Shown here: one piece after another, positions 1 to 17,160 of the stretch | Layout of the letters: each line of letters opens with the position of its first letter | Position numbering within the stretch: position 1 is the stretch's first letter | Assembly (NCBI GenBank): GCA_001586965.3 | Contig: LUCW03002428.1 | Location: forward strand, 5,001 to 42,500 | From: Sphaeroforma sirkka | Taxonomy: Eukaryota > Opisthokonta > Ichthyosporea > Ichthyophonida | Length of the DNA stretch: 37,500 nt | Direction: 5' to 3' | The notes under the pieces: model-generated | The model's input: the letters and a program-made list of their open reading frames with translations, nothing else | The model's database searches: none | Told to the model about the DNA's origin: nothing | Program-made: the position numbers and the translations under genes

Positions 1-1
1 G

Positions 2-241
2 AAGGGTGTACCGAGAGTATGCCGAATATCTTATGAAGTATGTCTATCTGGTTTTACATCTGCACAAGGGAACGTGAAGTTTCTGTACGATCGCATCTTT
101 CCTCCTGGTTCCCACTGTTCAGATTTAGTCAATCTTTTTCTATTTATAGAATGGTTTAGTTTTTTTCTATTTATAGAATGGTTTGGATCCATACAGTGTT
201 TGGCAGCATCTATGTCTAAATTATTTGTCGCAAATAACTGA
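2..241 (+). CDS. Possible C-terminal end of an unrecognised protein, running in from the left edge
   Basis: A frame starting at base 2 stays open for 79 codons until TGA at 239-241. The first half (around YEVCLSGFTSAQ and FLYDRIFPPG) has a mixed, protein-like composition. The second half contains an in-frame duplicated nonapeptide, LFIEWFSFF then LFIEWFGSI, caused by a 27-bp tandem duplication. No family was recognised, and there is no start because the frame enters from outside the window. An open run of this length can arise by chance in one of six frames, so this is a candidate terminal exon only. Confidence 0.22.
   Translation, partial: KGVPRVCRISYEVCLSGFTSAQGNVKFLYDRIFPPGSHCSDLVNLFLFIEWFSFFLFIEWFGSIQCLAASMSKLFVANN
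135..185. repeat. 27-bp tandem duplication
   Basis: The segment CTATTTATAGAATGGTTT starts at 140 and again at 167, preceded both times by a T run. The period of 27 bp keeps the reading frame of the open frame at 2-241. Confidence 0.8.
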
Positions 242-2760
242 CGCGCGGCCTTGTACCTCTAGAATCATCCATCTACACCAAACAAAAAATCCCGGCTTTG
301 AACCCCAAAGAAACCTACCTACCTGCCTGTTCAGGCACAGATTTAACATGATATAGAAATCCGACTCGTGAACTGACAGGCTTATGCATGTATCGTACCG
401 AACCACAGGATGGAAAATGTCAGGGCGAGTCACTACTACTGTGACCTAACACTGGACCCCGTCTTGAAGGAGCTGTTATCCACCCCTCAACCATTGCCGC
501 CGTCTAAAACTTGAACAAAAGAAGAAGAAATATCGAAAAGTGTTATTAAAATGCATTTCGTGATGTGTTATTGTTTGTATCAGGAGGGCGGTCGTCTGCT
601 TTTATAAATATGTGACCTCACAGAGCACTTGGAAATATCTACCATTCTTTCATGATCTATGACGCTACATAAAATATAAAATCAATGGCCATGTGATGGG
701 TTGCATCTGAATCATCTCCGTTTCCTCTTGATTAGGTGTTCTTAATATATAACGTACGAAACTCTTCTGGGGGTAAATCTAGATTCTTTCACAGCCTGAA
801 ACTGCGTGGTGAACACTCCGATGCCTGATAGGTATTAGCGAGTAGCGTAGACCTCTCGATTACACTTGTTTTGTTTGTTGAGACAGGCGTGAGATGCAAC
901 ATTGTTATTATAATTTCAAGAAGCATTAGGTATCAACGACAGATAGCATGATAGATGTTATATAGTAGTTTAGTTTAACGCGACCTCAGAATGAATACAT
1001 AACACTCCTGACGCATGCACTCTTCGACACGCGTTGAGTCTCTCGAGTGTGGGCTGGTCAACAACCAACCGCTACTAGGAGAAGTTTCAACAAATTATGG
1101 GATATTGTCTACGGCTGTATCTAAGGTATTTTCCCATTCCTCCATTGGCGTACTGAGCTGGACACAGAATCTGTCTAATTATTTTTTATTGTATTCACTG
1201 GTGGTAGTTGGTACTGCCTGCATCTACTTAATAATAATTCAGTAACTCCAGTGCCGATTGTCGCGCTGGCCGATTTGTAGGGAGTGAGCAATTTGACAGG
1301 ACGCTAAAGCATTGATTCGTTCTACACAGCTGACTGGAATCATTGATTTAAAATGCTGTTTTAGTGCACTCTAGTATGTGCATACCCTCTGCCGCCCATA
1401 ACACGAGTATTCTCCTTTTTTGTTTTTTTGCCATCCCAGTATCTTTTTTTTTTCTGACTCTACTTGACAGCATCCTCATAATGTTGGCAACTTTCTTGAT
1501 ACTGTGTCCGTTTATTCGTGACATATATGCACTTAATTCCATTCTTTTGGATGTGGTCCACTACACAGCATCAAATGTGATGCCTTATACTAAAAATTAT
1601 GTTTCACAACACCCTCAATGCGGTCGTTGATCTCAGAAGCACAACAACAGCATATGGCTTCGATACTAGAATTCGACGCTGCTGGCACTTCTTGGTGCCC
1701 GACATTCTTTTAAAAATGTTATACTTCTAAAATTGAAAAAAAGCGCATATATATTTATGAGATCTATTTTCATCTGTCTAACTGAATACCAGACTGGCTG
1801 AATTAAATCAAAAACGCAAGAGACCGGAGAACAGGTCAATTAGAATGCGAAATACTATTTACATAGCGCGTTGGGGTGTTTGTCTCCTGTGTACATCATG
1901 AATATAAAAACTAGGCCGCAAATTGTATTTATATATTGGGTTTGGTAAGTTTGTATTTATTTTATTATATTTATTTTACATGCCCTCAAAGCTCAAAGGG
2001 CCACGGCGAAGTTGTATCCTTTCTCTCGGTACATGTACACTATTTTACTTTATTTTTATTTATAAAAAAACAACAAATATTCATATAATTTGAAATATTT
2101 GTTTGTTTTTATTTATCACAATATTTTCATAAATACGCTGTACAGTACTGTCTCCATACCCGGGTGAAATTCTGAATGAATCAGACAAAGCCATCACGAT
2201 GCATAGGGAGTTAGATTTAGGGGACAGCAATCACAGCATAGCCCTCGAAAAAGTCAAGAGGCTATGCATGATGACTCCTCTTTGCCGCAACCTCGGTCCG
2301 TTTCCCGTTAAAACGTTTTAAAATCACTCGTTCTTGCGTTTAGGACTCAACGTTCTAAATATCTGAATAGTTCTATCGAGAGGATATCTCGAGTAAGCAG
2401 TTTAGCAGCCCACAATATTTATTTAAAAATACATGCATATTGTAACATACGCAATTTTATGTAACACACATATTTTTACGTCAAAACGTATTAACACTTT
2501 TTCGTTTAAATACATTCAACGTTTACTGCTTGGGGCGTTTTGTTGTGCCGACTCTCTATGGATGTCTTCAGGGTTATAGGGTTTGATGCCTATAGAGTTT
2601 TAGGTTAGGGTTTAATTCTATAACATTACATTGATTTATTTACCCGCTGGGCCGGAGAGTTAAAACATTATCGAGTTTGGTTCTTCATATATACAAAAGC
2701 CTCGCAGTACAGTGCATCACACTCAACGATAATATAGCTTCTATATCATCAGTAGAAATT
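242..2760. other. Intergenic, AT-rich; no recognisable gene
   Basis: No conserved protein or RNA was recognised. Two short frames have hydrophobic stretches. One (1015-1245, +, ATG start, 76 codons) ends in a single likely membrane helix. The other (ATG at 1376 to a stop after 1627, +) has two T-rich hydrophobic stretches. Neither has a family signature and both could be chance. The part at 1900-2500 is very AT-rich with many TATTTA motifs, and 2570-2625 has a few TTAGGG-like words but no telomere array. The dehydrogenase promoter must lie near the right end, but no clear TATA box was found. Confidence 0.5.
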
Positions 2761-8623
<5,863 letters not shown>

Positions 8624-8905
8624 GAGGGTACGGGTGAAGGGGTGGGAGCGTGTCAGTGTCACGAAACAGAATCTATCTCACAAGGCTGTGACTATTGTCT
8701 CCTGTTTCGCTGTATCATCCCCTCGTCTGCAAGCGAGTTAACGTTAACTGACCGATGCCTTAAGTGGGCATTGAGTGGGACAATGAGACGACGGCTGTAC
8801 GTGGAAGCGCGCCTGCTATTCATGAGTAACGGGCCAGAAGCACCTTGACAGAGAGAAAATGTGTTGTAGCCATCCAGATTGTATACATTGTTATAGGTCA
8901 TTGAC

Positions 8906-9010
8906 TTAATGTATTGAAAGGTTCATGCTACTGGTACCTCGGTGTGCACAGAAACAATGGCCTGGGGAGAGAAAGTGGCGAGTCAAAATGTAGTGCTTGT
9001 GGAGAAGTAG
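8906..9010 (+). pseudogene. Decayed copy of the 3' end of dehydrogenase exon 8
   Basis: Aligned with exon 8, the block from GGCCTGGG to the following TCA matches at about 22 of 27 positions. The flanks GCTAC upstream and GAAG downstream align colinearly over roughly 100 bp. Translation gives HRNNGLGRESGESK against GHKESGLGREGGESGLK of the functional exon. It lies about 290 bp after the stop codon, so it is either a remnant of a tandem second gene or a local duplication of the terminal exon. Confidence 0.75.
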
Positions 9011-10659
9011 CTTTCATCTGTGAACAAAGTGCTATGAGAGGCTCGGTGGCTGAATCATATTCTACCTTTGGTGAAATAGATGCATTATTGTTCAGTAGAC
9101 AAACTGCTATTGTATTGTGTTCTATAACGAGGAGTGTACTGGCTGCTAAGGCGGGAAAGGGTAACTAGTGTAAGGCTGATGTATAAGTGTCAGCAAAGCA
9201 CAGGAAATTCCACTGTAGAAGATGCGAGCTTTGTTCAGCTGAAGACTTTTACTTCGACTGCGAGCAATATTTACTCTCGTTGTTTTGATACAGATGACCC
9301 GTTCCAGTTCCAGGGCTTTGGGAGTTAGCACTGTAGAGTTTGTGATGGAGTCCTACCACTGATACTGGCATACCTCATGTCGTGACGTGTGTATCAACAT
9401 ATTAAACGATCCTCAAGTCACAAGATAGTAACCGAACAGAGGAATTGGCGTGCTGGGTCATTAAGCCGATACTGACTGACACTCTGAAAGCTGTTATGAA
9501 TACCTGATGGAGAGAAATACATCTAAAACCAGCTGTGTAAAATTGATTTTGTACATATAAATGGCGGTATCATGTTGAATTCGGTTAACCTCTCCGGCGC
9601 TCGCAATTTTTAAGACCGATACGGTCATACATCCGTGACTATACCGGCGTGAAATATCTACCCACGATCTGTTGCTCATATACACTGCTGACGAGCAGTC
9701 ATGGCGACATCAACGACATACTATACCCGGAGTTTCGATATCCTGGAAAGTTACGTGCCTAAACTTGTACATGGTTATGCCCGCGTGCCCTTCTTATGCC
9801 TTGTTTCCTTTGCAAGAGATAGTCGTGTTTACATTATCGCCGCGCAGGTGTAATTTCGAGAAGGGTCAACTGTCTGACCGGTAACAAAAAAATTGGCAAA
9901 ATACAAAATGAAAGATAAGACAATATCAGGGAGGCGCAGATCTGGTCACAGAGCATTTACCTATGCATAGCGCAAGATTCACAATGTCTTTAATTGATAT
10001 TTCCGTGCATCTGTCACACAGCCAGGAAACATCAGGCAATATAAAATAGGTATGACAACAATTTCAAATAAACTCTAGTGTGTAAAATAATCATGCGACC
10101 GATTTGCAGAAACCTCTATATCCACTCTATAATCCGTGCTGCTCATAAACTGCAGAATCGCAGACTTTTCCTCTACTAAAAAATAGTAAGCAGAATGGTA
10201 TGCACACAAAATTAATATAGATTATTGCTCTTAAAACGGAAAGCTCGATCAATCAAACCCGATCTGCCCCATCGGAGTGTTAAGTGTGTATAGATCACCT
10301 CAGTGTATATCCTGGATTTTTATTATTTTGAAGCGTCCATTTTCAACTTTGGAATATAGCCGCCAAAAAGAGCCGTGTCGCCTCAGCGTTTAATTTCGAT
10401 TTTTACTTTTGGCGAATTTTCAAAACTTTACTTTCAACGTGGGCCTCTCTTTCAAATATTTTCAGTGGGAACTGTATCAACTTTAACTTGTAGACTTTTA
10501 ATCTAGCAAAATTGCAAAAGTTTATTTTCAACATGATGGCCCTATCGCTTTTGAATATAGCTAAAGAGTGCGGCATGTATCTCCTCAGCTTTAACTCTTT
10601 AAAAAAAATACTTTCAGCAAATATAAAGAGAAAACTTCTATCCCTTTTACAGATATAGG

Positions 10660-11020
10660 CTTATCGGTCTCGTCGATATTGTGGTTGAAGTTCCTGTGGT
10701 CTCAAAGCGGACATTAATCTCAATCCCGTCGATGATGTAGTTGAAGTTCCTGTGGCCCCACGACGGACAATAATCTCAGTCTCGTTGTCATCCATATCGT
10801 AGTTGTAGTTTCCGTGGCCCCAAAACGGACAACAATACCAGTCCCGTCGACGATTTTGTTGTACTATATGTCCAGTGCATAATATAGATTTATCACATCC
10901 ATACCGTAGTTTCTGTGCATCCTATTGTTCAATATACATGGTATAGTCCCTATGACCTCAAACGGACAACTATCTCTGCTACATCGTCATTCATGTTAAA
11001 GTTTCTGTGCAACTCAGAAC
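10660..11020. repeat. Degenerate 56-62 bp tandem repeat
   Basis: At least three clear copies and further weak ones share GTTGAAGTTCCTGTGG, CGGACAATAATCTCAGTC and GTCGA words. An older, roughly 220-bp duplication (10330-10620) precedes it, with GAATATAGC and CCTCAGC in both halves. Confidence 0.75.
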
Positions 11021-11589
11021 AATGCATTTCTGTAGCTTTGATTGATTTTGGCCTTTTCTTTGTGTTTTGAACAAAAAAAAAAAAATGACGCACAGAATAA
11101 ATGTCAATTTGCCAGAAACGTACCGCGTCATATACCAGAAAAGAGTACCTTCATTTATTCATCGGAATGGGGCGAAGGCGGCGTCTGGCAAAGATAAAGC
11201 GATATCGCGTTTGGACGTAAACTAAGCGGGTTGAAACTTGTTTTACGTTGAAAGAAGGAAATCTCTATTTAGATAATCGCCTACTTTTACTAGTATCACT
11301 TAAAAGGGAAGCAAAAGAGCGTTGAAATCTGTTGTTTTTGCTGTGAGGCTTGTGTGGAGCGTGCGCACATGATGTACCAGACGCGCTGTCTGCATCATGC
11401 CCACACAAGCTCGGACAGACTTTCGCGAGCGCCGTCACCCGAATGTTGCGCTTCGAGCTTCTCCCAAGGTTTGAAGAGTTCAGTGCGATGAGGAATGAAT
11501 CGCACGCTTCGGCGAGAGTGCCTATTTTGTGTGTGCACTTGTGCATTGTGCTTGTGCAGAGTGCAGAGACTTAACGTATGTGCACGCTA

Positions 11590-12250
11590 TGCGTGCGTGG
11601 TCGATCTCCGAGAGGCGCCAGAAAATTAGTTGGGTATCCGTTGTCCAACACCCAAGAATCTTTCCCTCGTTGTCCCGATAAACCAGACTACTTCAAGGCG
11701 GACAGACCTCCGATGCGCAGGGAATGTCCAGAGTATAGTTTGGGGTCAAAACTTGCCTTGACCAGGTATTTGAATTTTCGTGACCACTCGGCCTTCATAA
11801 CCGCCACATTATTCAAGGAGAAGGGGTGACTGTCAGCTTTCTCGTTGGTTGTGAGGGATAGTCATAGTAGTAAGTGGTGATACGGGCAGATGCACTGTAT
11901 GTCGCGGGAAGCTTCTGGACGCGAACTGTGGTGGGCCTGCATTGTTGGGTCTAGAATGAAGAAAGTGTTTGTAATAAATAATCAGGGAATACACGGATCC
12001 CTGATCGGTTTACGTGAATAAACTTAGAATAGGGTTGAAGGTGCAGAGTCGTTAAATCACCGCTGTGAAACAGACAAAACACACCAAGCAGTGTAATGGT
12101 CCAAACGCGAATCCACTCTATATCATTCGCATAACGTGTGATCACAGGGCTGAAACGTAGTAGTAGTAGGCTGGGGGTGATACCGTCGTGCTCACGTTTC
12201 ATGCGCAATAGACCGTGTTCAGCCTGCCAGCGTTTTATACCCTTCCGCAA
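11590..12250 (-). pseudogene. Tyrosine recombinase remnant of the retroelement
   Basis: The upstream part (12250-11951) has GIKRWQAEHG and WTITLLGVFCLFHSGDL, equivalent to the box I region L-x-R-x-x-E/D-L. The catalytic Arg position reads His, as one CpG transition would give. A second part in another frame near 11690-11740 reads YSGHSLRIGGLSALK, the box II H-x-x-R motif, followed by a stop. The catalytic Tyr was not confidently placed. Confidence 0.75.
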
Positions 12251-12705
12251 CAGAATTGGACAGGAATTTGGGATACTGAATGGCCTGTGTTTGCCATCTT
12301 GTACATTCGGCGTACAATAGACATGTACGAAGCAATGGGGTCAGGTTGGTACCCCCGTATCCCTAAACAGCGGATATAAAGAAGCCATTTGCCTTTCACA
12401 GCTGGGAGAGCCTGTCAGATTGTCCGACGCGGAGATCAAGCCTTCGTGCACAGCTAAATCAAGAAAATGTCGTTGTCCAGTGCTGCTGCTTGCACGAGTC
12501 GGCGCAGCCGTAGCTAATTAGTGAACCTCTTGTAGGAAATGGCGTAGCGGTTCGCCTGTTACTGCCGGAGTGGGCGCAGTTGGCACGCTGATGTCCGAAG
12601 CAAACAGCAAAGTGCTGAAGTGCCCTACACGGTGATGTAAGGTTGTGCAGAAGCGTTATGAGACTATGTACAATTTATTTATTAATGATAAAAGATGCGT
12701 AAATG

Positions 12706-13250
12706 CTACTGAAGTCGAAAATTGGCTGCAAATGTGGCTTCATGCAGGCGTGTGTTGTGACCGAGCGGTGTTGGGTGTGGATGCATGTTTGAGAATATTG
12801 CGCGGGCATCGTTCAAGCGATCGCGGGATATGTAGTCCGCGATCTCATTGTTAACTCCTGGTAAATGTTCGCAAGGAGATTTCAATGTCGAACAATGTTT
12901 CAATCTCCGTCAGCATCCGTACGAGACAGCATTTCTGCGATCGAGCTGGTGCGTTACCGGAGAGAATGAGGATACTGCGACCTCTCCAAAGTGATCCAAA
13001 GGTGTCGGTCATATACACAATCGCCAGGAGTTTCAGTGCAGTGATGGAAAAGAGCTTGCCGCCCTGGTTGATAGGAAAATGATGATGCTCTTCCACTGTA
13101 GAAAATCCATTCTCCTGTGGAGATCAAACCTCCTGCACCCATCTACGAACACGCATCCACAGCAACTGTGATTGCCATGGTAGGGCGAACGAGAAGGGAT
13201 GTACCGGTCCATCTGTCGAGTATACGGATCCAAGAACGAATATCGTGGCG
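12706..13250 (-). pseudogene. RNase H remnant of the retroelement
   Basis: Fragments in three frames follow the reverse transcriptase: GAGGLISTGEW, then SITALKLLAIV, then EHLPGVNNEIADYISR. They correspond to the acidic start, the E/LL-A helix and the HIPG-x-x-N-x-x-A-D-x-L-S-R end typical of retroelement RNase H. The frame changes show several indels. Confidence 0.7.
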
Positions 13251-13290
13251 TACTTCCTCAGAAACTCTAATGTGCTTGTAGTGAGAGGGG

Positions 13291-14184
13291 TTATGACGTG
13301 GCAGCTAGAAAATTCGAGTAGTACATGGTCGTGCTTGTGGAAATATGGCACACAGTCAAAGGAGACGTCCGCCGTGCAAGAGCGCCATCCGTGCAGTAGC
13401 AATTTGTACGAGCGCAACTTATGGGCACTAAGGTCAAGGCCCTGATATATATAAGCACACGAATGTACTCCGTTACAGTAACTGAGGTTGCGGACTTCTC
13501 AACGGCGATTGGGATGTCGAGGAAGGCAAACAGTGCGCAGATCTTGGCTGCTTCTTGTCTACCCCTACCAGGACCATGTATCGCCAGGAAATCGTCAACA
13601 AAGCGGCGGAGATCCAAGCCTGTAGATAGGAAGATAAAATCGAGAGCGGCGCCCAGGCGCTCAAAGATCTGTGGACTACTACGTAGACCAAATGGTAGGG
13701 CCCGCTCGAAATATGCATGGTGCTCGAACACGAATCCGACCAACGGTATATCTTGAGGCCGAATTCGAACTAAGCGGAAGGCCGCTGGAATATCCACTAC
13801 TGACAGCGTTGATCCCACGGGTGCGACAGCTACATCGTCAAGTACTTAACGGAGCTTGATATAGCTGGCTTCTCTGGATGCTATCTTAGAATTGATACTC
13901 GAGTGACGAGGGTAAAATAGGTGGTGAATGCGACGGGGCTTGAGAGAGCCGCCAGATCGCAGTTTAGATAAAACCCCGATAGGATGTAGATAGTAATATG
14001 AGTATGTACGTACTTCGGATAATGGTAAAGGACCGATAAGTACGTTTTGTTCCTGTTCTTTTTCAACTGAGGCTCTTAGCCATGGTATATGCTCACTAAC
14101 AGATGGTAGTTCTCTATATAAGGCCTTTGGTAAAGGACCTGAGAATCCAATTGATGCGACATTGGCGAAGATATCTGCTAGCAT
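13291..14184 (-). pseudogene. Reverse transcriptase remnant of the retroelement
   Basis: Two collinear frames in the same phase (14184-13846 and 13818-13291) are separated by one in-frame TAA at 13843-13845. Motifs in order: KPRRIHHLFYPRHSSIN (matching the K-x-R-x-I-H-x-L-S-x-P region of DIRS reverse transcriptases), SVVDIPAAFR, YFERALPFGLRSSPQIFE and FVDDFLAIH, the catalytic YxDD-type box here FVDD. After about 13420 the similarity passes to another frame, so at least one frameshift follows. Confidence 0.8.
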
Positions 14185-16268
14185 ATGTGCGTTCTCTGAG
14201 TCCGGATATTTGAACTTGGAGGGGAGGTGAATAATGCGTCGATGATTTGGTACTACAGGTGGGAGTTGGCGTGTGTTTGCTGTTATAAGAGTATGTGCCT
14301 CGTTCTGTGTGAGATTTCGAGTAGATGTGGGTGCAGACGTAACTGGTGGTGAAGAAGCTTATTTGTTGAAGTGTATGTGTGGATGTACTTGAATACGATG
14401 TGCTTGGTATAAATTTCAGTGAAGGTGTTAGAATACTGCTGTAGTATTCGTTCAATATCTTGTTCCTGAGCAATAAAAAAGCCTGGTGTATGTTTGAAAT
14501 CGAATGGCAGGTTTGCGACCTGATCAGTAATTTGCCTATTGTTGTGTGTGCATCAACAACCATTTGATGTGTTGATAAATCTTCGAGAATACCAAGATGT
14601 TGATCGTGCACTGTGTTTTCTTGTGTGCTTGAAGAATACACGCAGACAAGTTGTCTTCCATGGAGACATCTGGTGCATTTACACAGACTATAGGGAGGGG
14701 GACATGGTCAACCTGTTGTAGTATGGTAGATTAGGTGTTAAGTAATCGCGATTGGATGTTATGTATGTATATAAGATTTGTTGATACTGTATTACAGATC
14801 GTAATTTTATCCTTGTGACGAGAGTATCAGCCATACATACAGCAATTATTCAGGGAACGTATTTTTAAAGAAAAGTGGTAGACTACCGTTGTAAATATTT
14901 GATGCTCCGGGTCCGGGATACCAGCTGACCAACAAATCTAATATTCTATTTGGATCCTTACCCAGAACTCTCTATCCTTCCAGAGTGTCAAAGCTATTTC
15001 GTAAGCGCGACATGAATATTAGCACGATTTTTCCTTCAATCCATTTTCTTTTAGTTTTAACACCATAGATACAATTTAAAGATTGACTTAAATTGAGTCT
15101 GCAATGGGGGAAATCTGTCACCGACGATAGCATGACTGATCAAAAGTATTTTGATGAAGTGGTGAGGGACTATCAAGCTTTTTCAACGGTATCGCGCCCT
15201 TTACTGAATATTGCAAACTATGGTGCACACTTGTAAAAACCGGGCAATTCCTTTAATTTTGATTCAAGTCCAAGAGTTTCAACTAAATCGGGGTTTCTCG
15301 ACGGCTATGACGTTATCTCAACGTCCTGAAAAGATATCCGGTTGGATTTTTGGTATTGCGTATAGGGATAAATTTGGCATCTCAGATTTGACCAAATGCA
15401 CTTTACCCTATTTACACCCATTGCAGTGACCAAAATTTCGCAAACTCACCGGATTCGTGTTCGCGCCGAGGTCATCTGCGTGACAACGATTTCTCTATTT
15501 CAACATATCATGAAATACTATTCTATGTCAATAGACACCAACCATACTCGCATGATCTCATAGTAACATCATTGTCAGGCGTAAGCACAGCATCAGGACT
15601 AGCATTTCTAAACTAGGCAGCGTTAAGCCTCAACTTGGTGTACGAGATAGATTTGTCAGCAATCGTTCAGCAGTAGAGGATGGCCAAGATTATGTAGTCA
15701 GCAATACGGAACTAAGTGTAAGTGAATCAAGAGGCTCAAAGAAAAAAAGTCGTCGCGGCAAAAACGAAAGCTATCGCTGACATCGCAGTGAAACCTATAG
15801 ATGTTATACGTGACGCTTACTCTGGTTCCTCTGCACGCACAGCATACGTGCGAGTCAAGGGTGTGTGGATTTTCGAGACTATGCAAATGGGGTAAACTAA
15901 ACCAATTTAAAACCCTTTTGAAGCCCACCATCCCCACGTGACTGGGTAAGCACGCAATCTCATTTTGGTCAAAGAATTTTTATTGCTTTATTGGATGGCT
16001 GTCGACCTGGCGAGGGCATCTGCCATCTTTTTTAATTTTTTAAAATATTGTCGGCTACAAAAAAGCTTGCTCACCTTTCAAATAAGTTTATTTACAGCAT
16101 ATTGTAAGCACAAATAAAACTCAACAAGCAACATTCTGATCTTTCTTAAATTCACCATGTACTCACAGACATAACTTTCCGCAGCTGCGGTCGCTGTCAT
16201 GTCGGCCAGTAGCATTGTACTCGGCCAGACAACAGCCAGCACTTTGGCTGCCACAATAATGAAATATA

Positions 16269-16511
16269 TCAAGGAAAAACAAATGCGGCTTGTGAAACAT
16301 CGGAGACGTACATGCTAGGGTGTACCAAAACAGCACCCAATACTGATATCAACCAGTTGTGAGGTACCTTGCAACCTCTGCTAATATTCACTCCAAAGTA
16401 CACCTCTTGACACTCGTATGTGCTCACCATCGCAGTCAACAATTGCACGGAGAACAGCACTACCAGCCATGAATTGGCTGCGTGCAATGCTGGAAACGAA
16501 ATACTCGACAT
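16269..16511 (-). CDS. Weak candidate: short secreted-type ORF
   Basis: An ATG-initiated 80-codon frame begins MSSISFPALHAANSWLVVLF, resembling a signal peptide with a hydrophobic core ending near VSTYEC, then a Cys-containing tail. A possible donor (AAG|GTACCT, near 16362) and a possible acceptor (GTGGCAG near 16253) could join it in phase to a short Cys-rich extension ending in a nearby stop. No family was recognised; the frame may be chance. Confidence 0.15.
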   Translation of the reverse strand: MSSISFPALHAANSWLVVLFSVQLLTAMVSTYECQEVYFGVNISRGCKVPHNWLISVLGAVLVHPSMYVSDVSQAAFVFP

Positions 16512-17031
16512 ATTAATTGTTTACTGTGTAGTACGCCTGGTCGCGTGCGATTGCGCTAACGCTAGAAATTTTGTCGACGCCTATGCTGTCATAGAGAGCT
16601 AGTGGATAACACTTTTATGTTGATGATCTGGTTCTTGCCCAGCCCACACTCTAGAAGGGTTGCACTTCACAGGTGTAAATTCGAACACTCTTGAACGGAT
16701 ATTGCAGTGCTAAACGTAACTAATGAAGCTCAAAATATTTAGATGTCATTGTAACGGCTTTTAACCATGCGCAAAAGCTTCTCACTCTTACTCAAATACA
16801 ACTAATCCGGATAATGAACGCAAAAATGTGTAGATCGCGCGATATTCTTCACGCCATCAGTTCTTAACAGTATCTTGTCTTCTCCGACTGAGACAGACAG
16901 TATGAGCCGTCTCGTACATAAAAAGGACGCGCTAATACAAGCTATATATGATCAAAGTAATTTATTCGTACATTGAATCGATTATTCAAATACTGAATAT
17001 ACTCGTCGCCAAATGACTACCCCAACAAAAT

Positions 17032-17160
17032 AAACATACATGCATATGTGTATATATATAGATACATGCATATATGTATATATATACACACATGCATGTA
17101 TGTATATATACACATGCATGCATATCTGTATATTTATACATACATGCATATATGTAGAAA
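17032..17160. repeat. Degenerate ATGCATATGTGTATATA-type microsatellite
   Basis: Alternating purine-pyrimidine words (ACATGCATATATGTATATAT variants) repeat about six times with a period of 20-30 bp. Confidence 0.85.

Larger units (their letters stand above)
8624..11579. other. Intergenic; no intact gene
   Basis: Downstream of the dehydrogenase the stretch holds a decayed exon 8 copy (8906-9010), a perfect 14-bp palindrome AGTTAACGTTAACT at 8736-8749, an A13 run near 11074 and degenerate tandem repeats. Short frames (for example 8914-9168 + and 9672-9884 +) have no recognisable family. No clear AATAAA was found close to the dehydrogenase stop. Confidence 0.5.
11580..14641 (-). mobile_element. 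Decayed DIRS/Ngaro-like tyrosine-recombinase retroelement
   Basis: Read on the minus strand the order is a poorly conserved low-complexity frame (14641-14114, possibly gag-like), reverse transcriptase (14184-13291), RNase H (about 13250-12706), then tyrosine recombinase (12250 to about 11590). This order with a tyrosine recombinase instead of an integrase defines the DIRS order of retrotransposons. Stops and frameshifts break every domain, so the copy is dead. I could not find the inverted or split direct terminal repeats, so the outer limits are those of the recognisable coding remnants. No methyltransferase-like segment was recognised, which fits Ngaro or a truncated DIRS. Confidence 0.75.

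Noticed and set aside
2570..2625. Telomeric repeat
   Set aside because: Only a few scattered TTAGGG-like words, with no regular array.
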